Assembly (NCBI GenBank): GCA_028583405.1
Contig: CM053251.1
Location: 9,514,102-9,578,101 of the forward strand
Reading direction: 5' to 3'
Source: Pogonophryne albipinna
Taxonomy: Eukaryota > Chordata > Actinopteri > Perciformes > Artedidraconidae
Length of the DNA: 64,000 nucleotides
The notes beneath the pieces are model-generated. The model was not told where the DNA came from and searched no databases. It was given only the letters and a program-made list of their open reading frames with translations. The translations under genes and the position numbers were made by a program. Below are positions 56,045-64,000 of the stretch, in pieces (the first letter of the stretch is position 1; every line of letters begins with the position of its first letter).

Positions 56045-59000
56045 ATGTAGAGGTAACCAATCCAGGGTGTATCCCAGTCTTCCAGCCAAATGTTGGTCAG
56101 GAAATAAATACAACTTCTTACCCATTGGTCAACCTTAGGCCCTATGCTATGTTCCCCACAGGCCCGACACAGCTCGGATAGGTCATCTGTAAAACATAAT
56201 TCAGAAATACAGGCATTAAGGTAGTGAAATGCCAAATAAGATACAATATTTCTGTTTCCCCTGTCTAGTCCTGTATACCTGAGTTGTTCACCAGAGCCAT
56301 TGCCATGTGGAACCTCATTGAGGCCACTCCTTCCTGGTCCACTGGGTACTGGACCTGTTGTTTTTGCAGTATTTGCTCTGCAAGCTTAAAAGGTCTGTCA
56401 TAAGTATCTTCGTAATATTTGTTAATTACAGATGGTTATATATACACACACATTACTAAATGTTACCTTCAGAACCAACATACCGCAGGACTTAGAATAC
56501 ATCTGTTTGGGATGAGCGATTGTCGTGCAGGCCCATCTCCCAACTGAAGGTCTGTGTTTCCGGACCAGCGATCTACATAGGAAACAGATAGATTGGGTTT
56601 TGTATATAAGCCCAATTCAGATCCTTTTTTAAGTCAAGAAGAGCTGCATGTTCACACAGGACAATCTAATGGTATTCAAGTAAAACAGTAGTAATCAGGA
56701 ACATGATTTATGTGGCTTTGTGTTGCTCCCCCTTAATATAATCCAAAATCCTGAATATGTCTAGTAAACACATTAGAGCTTATATTTTATTCACCTTGTT
56801 ACATCTTTGCATCTGATTAACTGCTCTTCCGTGGCCCCCAATGGGTTCAAGTACAGGGACCTGTTCTCGTTCAGATACATGATCTTTGGAAGTGAAAATA
56901 AATTATTAAAGTGTTGAGTGTTAAATAAATACAAATGTATTGCTATCACATATTATTAAATAAATAAAAATGTCTTGACCCATTAACATTTTAGATTACT
57001 TACAATGAGGGTCCAGTGTGCCCAGTCACAGACAGCTCCTGCTGCCACCTCATGTTTTGACAAGTCCAACTGAAAAATATTTGTACATACATCAGTACAT
57101 ACATATGTTCATATATACACTTATTTCTAGTACTCTACTCACCTTTCTTAAGCTTCCCTTGTGGGTTCCCTTCCAGAGGGAAGTCATTAGGTAGGAGTCC
57201 ACAATGAAGACCCCAGCTTTGGCCCCAACCCATGCCAGATAGGCATTCACAATCTATGAATACACCAGTATCTTTTGAACCCATTTTCAGAATGATCAGT
57301 TTGCCTACTTACATTTTTCATATACAGGACGCTTACCTCTCCCTCCAACTCCTCTCCCGGGGACAAGACCAACAGATTTTGACTGTATATTTTGTATGTG
57401 CCCAGTGTCTCTTGTCTCCTCCCTGGCCATATGTCTCGGATTACTATAAAAAAAGGCATGTTAGTTATGAATGAAATGCATACTTTAAGGTGTACTTTGT
57501 TTCAGTTTACTTACAAGTCTCAACATCAGAGGATGCTCCTCGTGCCTGGCACTCTGTTGTGGAGGTGGAGGTGGGTGTGGGTGTGGAGGGCAGTGGAGCA
57601 GCCAGAGGAGAAGGATCCAACACTTTTTGTAATTTAGCAGGGATCCTCTCCTCTGGCTGGACATAGTGTTTCAAATGATCAATGTTCACTCATTGTCTTC
57701 TTTCCTTTTTTTGTAGCAAGGTCCGCTACCTTCCCCTCAATGTTTAGGATCCTGAATGGTCCCAACATGTCTGCTTCTAGCTTTCCTCCTTTCCTCTGTT
57801 CCGACCTTTTGTTGCGTTTTAAAACGAAATCCCCCACTTGAAAATTGTCCACTTGCCCACCTTCTTTCTTCTTGCGGATCTTATCCTGGCTTTTTGCTAT
57901 GTTACCTTTCACCTCCGCGAAAACTGCCTCCTGTTTTTCGAGTCCCTCGAAGACTTCCTCCATTTGCACCAAGCTGCTGAATTTCTCTTCCGTTATCTGC
58001 CACAGAAAAGCGTTAGAATGTTGAGAAAACATAGATGTTTGAAATACTATGAATAATTAAAAAGGATGAGGACATTATCAGATCTTACTTCATACTCCTT
58101 GGGCACCTCTGACTGGTACCTCGCCTCCCTCCCAAACATCAGAAAATAAGGGCTGAACTTGGTGGTCAGCTGGGTTTTCGTTCTCAGACCAAACATCGTC
58201 CCTTGGAGGAGTTGGTCCCACCGTTTGGGCTCACCCTCCACCAGTTTGTTCAGGGACCTAAATTCAGGTAAAGTACAAACACAAGAAGGTAAAACAGAAA
58301 TTGGTTTCTAATATATGATAAAGCAGCTGATTTATTGACTTTTGTTGTATTTTTAGCTATCAATTCTGATGAGTTAAAATAGGAACAGTAATGTTTGTTA
58401 TTCTATGAACAAATATACCTTTGTATTGTGCCATTTAGTTTTTCCACCAAACTATTTGTTTGTGGGTGGTACGGCGAGCACAGGCTTCTTTTGATGGCCA
58501 GCTTCTCACAAAGGTTATAGTTGACCTTCAAGTGAACATTGGGACAAACAGGAAATAAGTTTGTTAGCAGAGCACAGTTACATAATGGGGAGTCATAATT
58601 CTTCAAAGTAGTACCTTATTGCAAAATTCCCTGCATTGATCTGTTAGCAGTCTTTTGGGTGCACCAAATTTGTAAAAGAAATCAAGAATACACTTGGTCA
58701 CCTCATCTGCTGTTTTATTTTTAAGTGGGTATGCCTCTGCCCATTTGGTGAAATAATCAACCATTACACTAATGTACTGATTGCCACCATCGGTTACTGT
58801 GAGTTTACCCACTAGGTCCATGCCGACAAGCTCCAGAGGCTCTGTTACCTGAGAAGAAGAAAATACACATGAGCATTGCAGTACATTACTGTTGGCATGT
58901 TTGAAAGCTGAAACTGTCTGCAAATGTGTCCTGTACTTCAATAGGAGTGTACTCTTTCTTCTCCTTGATAGTGGCCCTCTTTGACTGGCACTGGGGACAC

Positions 59001-59906
59001 TAAGCAATCTGAAAAAAAAACACACTATACACTTTTATGTGTTGCACTTTTGTACCATAATGTGTAATTTACCTCATTATTTTGAACTCACCCACTTGCG
59101 GATGTCCTCCGTCATGCCAGGCCAATAGAACCGCTGAATGATGGCCAGATGAGTTTTCTCCATTCCAGCGTGTCCACCAATTAGTCTGCAGTGGAACTCT
59201 ATGAAGAGCTCGTTGGCTTCTTCACTTGATAAGACCACTTTTGCAAGGTGCTCACTCCTGTTTTTTTCCCTCCTGCATATGTAGTGCAGGTCTCCGTCTG
59301 GTATTGAAATGTCATAATTATACATGTATTAACAGTGTTATCAAAGCAGATGATGTTCTGAAAACCACATGTCTGAAATGGTTACCTTTAATCCTGTAGG
59401 ACTCAGCTCTTCTTTTGATAGCAAACCTTTGTTTGCTAGTCAAGCCTTCAGGATATATATGGCGGATATGGAAATCCAACAGTTCTTTCACCATGTTTGC
59501 ATCCATGGTTTGCTGGCCCTCTCTAATATGAAGCCCTACACAAATGCTGTCCCTCCAACACACACACAGGCAAACAACTACTCACTAAATTACCACACAA
59601 CACACAAAGACAAACAAACAATCACATTCAGTACTCACGCACAATCGATCTTTCTCTGTCGAATCTCACTATTCTATCGCTATGGATCTGTCTCTCTCTA
59701 AATGTCTCTCTCGCTCTAACTCTAAATGTCTCTCTCGCTCTCAATGTCTCTCTCTAAATGTCTCTCTCGCTATCCTCATGTAGTTGTGTCATTTCCACCA
59801 GTTTATATAGCCATAGAGACAACCAAGGAGCAGATCACAGCTTGTCCCAGGTGGTCAGCTGTGGCCAGCTGTGATCGATCCGTGTGATGAACATGTGCTT
59901 CAGTTA

Positions 59907-60724
59907 CAGTGTTGGGTGTAAGGCGTTACAAGAGTAACGGAGTTACAGTAATGTATAACTTTTTGCTGTAACGAAGTAATGTAATGCATTACTAATGAAA
60001 TGTGGGTAATATATTACCCGTTACAATTCTCAGTAACGCAGTTACAACACATTTTAACCCGAAATTAAATGGTGTTACTGTTTTGTTTTTGAACCATTTA
60101 CCAACATCGCAAGATATTCTGACACCAGACAAATTGTGTGGGTAGATTAGTAAACCTGGTGTTTACCCTTCAGGCTCATCAAGATCTAGGCTGTCGGATG
60201 TTCTTTCCCCCATGACCGCCTCGCTGCACAAATATCCCGCTTATTACACGGCCATACTAAACAAACTACAGAGCCCATTCCGTGTTCCTGTTATTGTTTA
60301 CTTCCTCTCTGCCTTCTTCTGGTGATTTATCTGACGTCCAGCACTCCCGTCTTTTAACCTCTTTTGCTTTCTCTTTCTTGATCCTCCTTAGCAACCTTCA
60401 TTGTAGTCATCGACAGTGGTCTGTACTACTGTATTAACAACGTGTCACATGTTCAATGAATCAGAATCGAGTATTCAACAAAGCCGTGTAATAAAAGTTG
60501 TGAGTAAATGGCCTACACAGTTGTTATGCTATACCACATTGTCCTTCACTGGATGTATAATGAGCTGCACTAAACTACATTTTAGCATTTAAAATACTAA
60601 AAGTAGTGTAAGTCATTACATTTCAGAGACAGTAATATTGTAATGTAACGTAGCCTATTACTTAAAAAAGACAGTAATAAGTAATGTACTGTATTACATT
60701 TTGGAAGTAACTTGCCCAACACTG
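59907..60724. mobile_element. CAGTGTTGGG MITE, right-arm copy
   Basis: Inverted equivalent of 32852-33721, about 50 bp shorter, with the same termini. The Ginger leader GA-repeats (about 59690-59780) lie between it and the Ginger-A start. Confidence 0.75.
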
Positions 60725-62087
60725 CAGTTGATCCAGTCATCTCGATGCTGCTTTCGGGCTGTGAATAAACAACTTGTGTTTTACTTTTAGGCTGTCTGAA
60801 GGTATGGACAGCTATCAAAGCAACTATACATCACATTAAGAACGATTTACAAATGTTTTATATGTATTCAACTTGTGCCCCGCTGGACTTACGTTTCTGT
60901 GGTTGACCGTTACTGTGACATATCAATATAGCCACGGAAGATAGTTTGTGTGATTCATTCCCATGCATCAAGGTTATTTTCATGTATGTAATTGTTTTTC
61001 CTGCACAGTGTAGAGTCTTGTTGTGATGAGAGGGATACAGGTATTTCATAAAAAAAACGTGCTCCCTGGAGAATAGCTACAGCATTGATATCACAATTTA
61101 ATCGGAGCTGATCACAACTTGTCATGAGTGATCCAGTCATGTCGATGAGCGTTCGGGCTGTGAATAAACGACTTGTGTTTTACTTTTAGGCTGTCTGAAG
61201 GTATGGACAGCTATCAAAGCTACTATACATCACATTAAGAACGATGTACAAATGAAAGTCGGACACAAATATATAATTTAAATGATTTATTCAAGTTTGC
61301 AATATTTTGAACAGGCATCCACAGTCACCTACTTTGTAATGTTCGATACCTCCCTGTAAGCGTCACGATATCCACCTCTCACCCACAACCTCACATACGA
61401 GTACTGAATGTGCATCAAAGTGATCTTAGGAAGGCAGATATAGCAAAAGATTAACGTAAACGACAAACGAGGCGATCGACATGGTAAGTCAACAATGGGT
61501 CCTCAATGTACACGCCCCGGATTCCTATGACGAAAATAATAGAATGTCGCCAGTTGTCATGACTCACGTTATACTGCAACACCGGCTGCCGTGAAAATCC
61601 TACCCTGGTGCTAACACGCTATCACGATAGATATGATATCTCTGAAAAGGCATATCGTGGAGACCTAATATCGTCTCGACGATATATATCGTCATATCGC
61701 CCACCCCTAATTGCAGTTACTTATAATTGACATTTAAAAAATTGCTGTTACAATAGCCCGCACTATCATACAACAACGCATTGTGAAATGCTGTCTACAA
61801 CAAAAAAGGGCGCCAAAGATGGCTATGCTAAATACTTTACTGTCAGTTGTGGAAGGCTAATTTGCTTCTTGACATTATTTCTGGCAATAATACAGTATAA
61901 CTTAAAATGTTAACCACGATTTGTCATTTGTGCAGTTATTAACAGCTTACAGTAGATATTAGCTAAGTTAACACTAGATATGTAGCCAGCTAGCTAGCTT
62001 ACTTTGCATGCTAACTTGTTGTCCAACCGATTCAAATAATGGAAAGCTTGCTGGAGAGGTGCAGCATAAAATACACAATTACATTAC

Positions 62088-62154
62088 CTTTTAATGCTGC
62101 AGTTGCTATAGCATCCATGCCCGGATATGTGATATCTCTTCCATTTTCATCCAT
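62088..62154 (-). CDS. Putative divergent first exon, right-arm copy
   Basis: Identical in coding sequence to 31428-31494. Separated from the CACTA transposase ATG (62613) by about 460 bp that include the TA microsatellite, with no insertion. Confidence 0.3.
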
Positions 62155-62438
62155 GGCGTAGTTAAATGTGAAATCACGGAGGTTCAGTCTTCTGCCTGAA
62201 GGAAAGCTAGCCAGCAACCCTGAAGCTCTGACCTAACACACGGCACGCCCTTAACGGACCCTTTTCGCGGTTCCCATTGGAAGGTACCATTTCTTAAAAA
62301 AAAGAGGGGTGACAGAGATATTGTATATGTTGCAAATATTAGGAATATTAATAACTGATGCGGTCATAGATAACATTTCAAACATCTGTTTCTAGATGCA
62401 CATCATTCCACAAGTTATTCCCAGGTATTTTTTATGAC

Positions 62439-62440
<2 letters not shown>

Positions 62441-62485
<45 letters not shown>
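62441..62485 (+). repeat. (TA)n microsatellite, right-arm copy
   Basis: About 22 TA units, longer than in the left arm. Confidence 0.9.
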
Positions 62486-62487
<2 letters not shown>

Positions 62488-62612
62488 AACATGACTCACC
62501 GGCCTCCCCCATACAGCTAGAGAATGTGATAAACCCACTTCATTAGTTATTTTCCCCAACGTTTCCTGCTGCAGAAATGTTTTAATAACTTTAACTTTTG
62601 GAAGATATCACG

Positions 62613-63860
62613 ATGCTTTGGCGGTGCGTTATCTGCTGCGTTTTTATAACTTTTTCACTGAAATTATTATTGAGCCATATTAATCGACTGCACAGTCGCA
62701 GCCCTGACTTCAGGTTGCTCTGTGGCATTGATGGATGCACTGAGGAATATAGAGTGTACAACTCATTCTACCATCATGTAAAGAGAAGACACTTTCAACA
62801 TCTTCTTGAAGACACCAGACCTTGCGACGCCACACGTGGAGATGAAAACCAACAGGAGGAAACCCAAGCACAGCAGCAAAAAGTAAGTAACGGCTGCTAA
62901 GTCAGCTAAGATTGTTAGCTACAGTGGTTGGGCCACGTGCTTAAAAAAACTCGGATACAGGGTTAGTTTCGTACGTTTTGTGATGTTACAGATAGCGTTA
63001 GCCAATACTGACCAGCCTGGGCACATTTAGTTATATAAATCATTAGCATTAACTAATCAATCTGCTAGGCTACAAGCAGGCGGCATCTGTCAACCATATA
63101 TTTGTAATTCAGCAGTTAGCTATGTAGTGTTTTTGTGGGGATGAAAAAAACGTTAAAAAATATGCATTACGTTGGTAACGTTTGGCCACACTTGCTAAAA
63201 CAGTAAATCACTAAAATGATGGTTTTCCACTTTTTCACTGCAAGATCCTGCAAGGTGCATGCATCACTGTCAGGATCTGCACATGATTTGTTGAATTCAC
63301 AGTTTTAGCAAATCAGAAATAAATCCCAAATTCTTTACCCACTATTAAAGGTGGGGTAGGTAAATTTGAGAAACCGGCTCGAGATACACTTTTTGTTATA
63401 TTCCATGGAATGCTCTTAACATCCCGATAGCAATGAATATCTTAAGTGCTTTGACAAAAATCCATAAAAAAATGTAATCTGTGGAAGCCATAGTACTGTA
63501 AAAAAAAAATTCATGGTTTTGATTTCCGGACTGAAAAAATGTAAGAGTGTTACCCAGACAATGGACAAAGTGCTACTGCTTACAGTTAGTAATTGTTGCT
63601 GAAATAACTCTTAACCCCAAAGTTTGTTTAATGTGAAAATAATCTTAGATAGATAGGAATTCAATATTTAAATTGCTCTTTTAGTGAAGCTAAATTCAAT
63701 TTCAAACAATCTTGTTTATTTGATATGTTGTACACAGGACAACTTTCAACCTGATCAGCTTCCAGCCGACTCCAGCAGCAAGGATCAGAACCTTCACACA
63801 CCTGACTCAGTTGAAGAGCAAATGGGCATCGACCAAGATGGAGCTGTCACAGTGCACCAA
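62613..63860 (+). pseudogene. CACTA transposase, first two exons (right arm)
   Basis: Exon 1 is 62613-62882 (C2H2 finger; donor GTAAGT) and exon 2 63738-63860 (acceptor ACAG, donor GTATG). They match the left-arm exons. The remainder lies beyond the hAT-like insertion at 63890 and the window end. The intron 62883-63737 has no other feature. Confidence 0.8.
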
Positions 63861-63889
63861 GTATGTTTTCTTTGTTGTTGACTATCTAC

Positions 63890-64000
63890 TAGGGGTGTAA
63901 CGGTACACGTACCCGTACCGAAATTATTCGGTACGGGCCCTTCGGTTCGGTACACGTGTGTACCGAAGTGTACCGAACGAATATAACGTTAAACGTAAAA
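63890..64000 (+). mobile_element. Start of a hAT-like element at the window end
   Basis: TAGGGGTGTAACGGTACACG begins directly after CTATCTAC in CACTA intron 2, where the left arm simply continues. Internally CGGTACACGTACCCGTACCG and CGGTTCGGTACACGTGTGTA are inverted parts. The termini resemble common vertebrate hAT-like repeats. The other end is outside the window. Confidence 0.65.

Larger units (their letters stand above)
52257..59506 (-). pseudogene. Ginger-A, right-arm copy
   Basis: Same exon structure as 34128-41375 in reverse, ATG at 59506 and stop at 52259-52257. It shares the exon 3 TAG (near 58997) and the exon 7 frameshift (near 57700), so both predate the arm split. Unlike the left copy it has lost one G in the last exon (near 52339), shifting the frame inside the second CxxC of the PHD finger. 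Its exon 8 is two bases shorter than the left copy and gives the better match to Ginger-B. The hAT 52624-56044 lies in the last intron as in the left arm. Confidence 0.85.
48225..63889 (-). repeat. Right arm of large inverted duplication
   Basis: Reverse complement of 26967-45431 without the 28261-31006 insertion. It begins immediately at the gap with the sequence that pairs with 45431, inside intron 2 of Ginger-B, and ends where a hAT-like element starts at 63890. Differences from the left arm include a longer TA repeat, one missing G in the PHD exon, two fewer bases in Ginger-A exon 8, an intact hAT exon 1, and an extra A in hAT exon 2. Confidence 0.95.

Overview
The window reads as eukaryotic, almost certainly teleost fish, genomic DNA built nearly entirely of mobile elements. 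The signs are multi-exon DNA transposons (hAT, CACTA/EnSpm, Ginger), a DIRS tyrosine-recombinase retrotransposon, class I endogenous retroviruses (ERVs), LTR/LINE/SINE tails of types common in teleosts, long CA/GA/TA microsatellites, and no operons. I see no convincing host gene. Family names come from recognised motifs and element termini, not from database searches.

Layout. (1) 1-6884: ERV-A, a broken class I (gamma/epsilon-like) ERV with a tRNA-Tyr primer site, hairpin repeats in its leader, decayed gag and pol, a LINE tail inserted in pol and only a scrap of env. (2) 6885 to about 20971: ERV-B, a second class I ERV with a tRNA-Ser primer site. A 6.2-kb DIRS element (9635-15815) interrupts its protease and a hAT element (19851-20755) interrupts the region after integrase. 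ERV-B stops where a CACTA element begins at 20972, and its 3' LTR is not in view. (3) 20972 to about 31009: CACTA transposon with a transposase on the minus strand. It is interrupted by a 2.3-kb insertion carrying a 33-bp minisatellite (23689-25970) and by a 2.7-kb TIR element encoding a CXC-type cysteine-rich protein (28261-31006), which itself holds a hAT-like MITE. (4) 31010-47224: flanking repeats and two Ginger-type DNA transposons in tandem. Ginger-A (34128-41375) has about 15 exons encoding an integrase, a Ulp1-like cysteine protease and a PHD finger; a hAT transposon sits in its last intron. A Gypsy LTR plus gag fragment follows, then Ginger-B (44568 to the gap). (5) 47225-48224: an assembly gap of exactly 1000 N. 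(6) 48225-63889: a near-identical reverse complement of 26967-45431. (7) 63890-64000: the start of another hAT-like element.

The main structural feature is the inverted duplication of about 16-18 kb around the gap. The arms share every nested insertion except the CXC element, which is in the left arm only, so the right arm preserves its empty site. The arms also differ by small indels and a nonsense change (hAT transposase open in the right arm, stopped in the left). They are therefore either diverged palindrome arms or two haplotypes joined head to head across the gap.

The elements relate mainly by nesting. Exact target duplications or junctions give a relative order of insertion: ERV-B first, then DIRS, hAT and CACTA into it; the minisatellite element and later the CXC element into CACTA; the hAT into Ginger-A before the inverted duplication; the CXC element (with its MITE) after it or on one haplotype.
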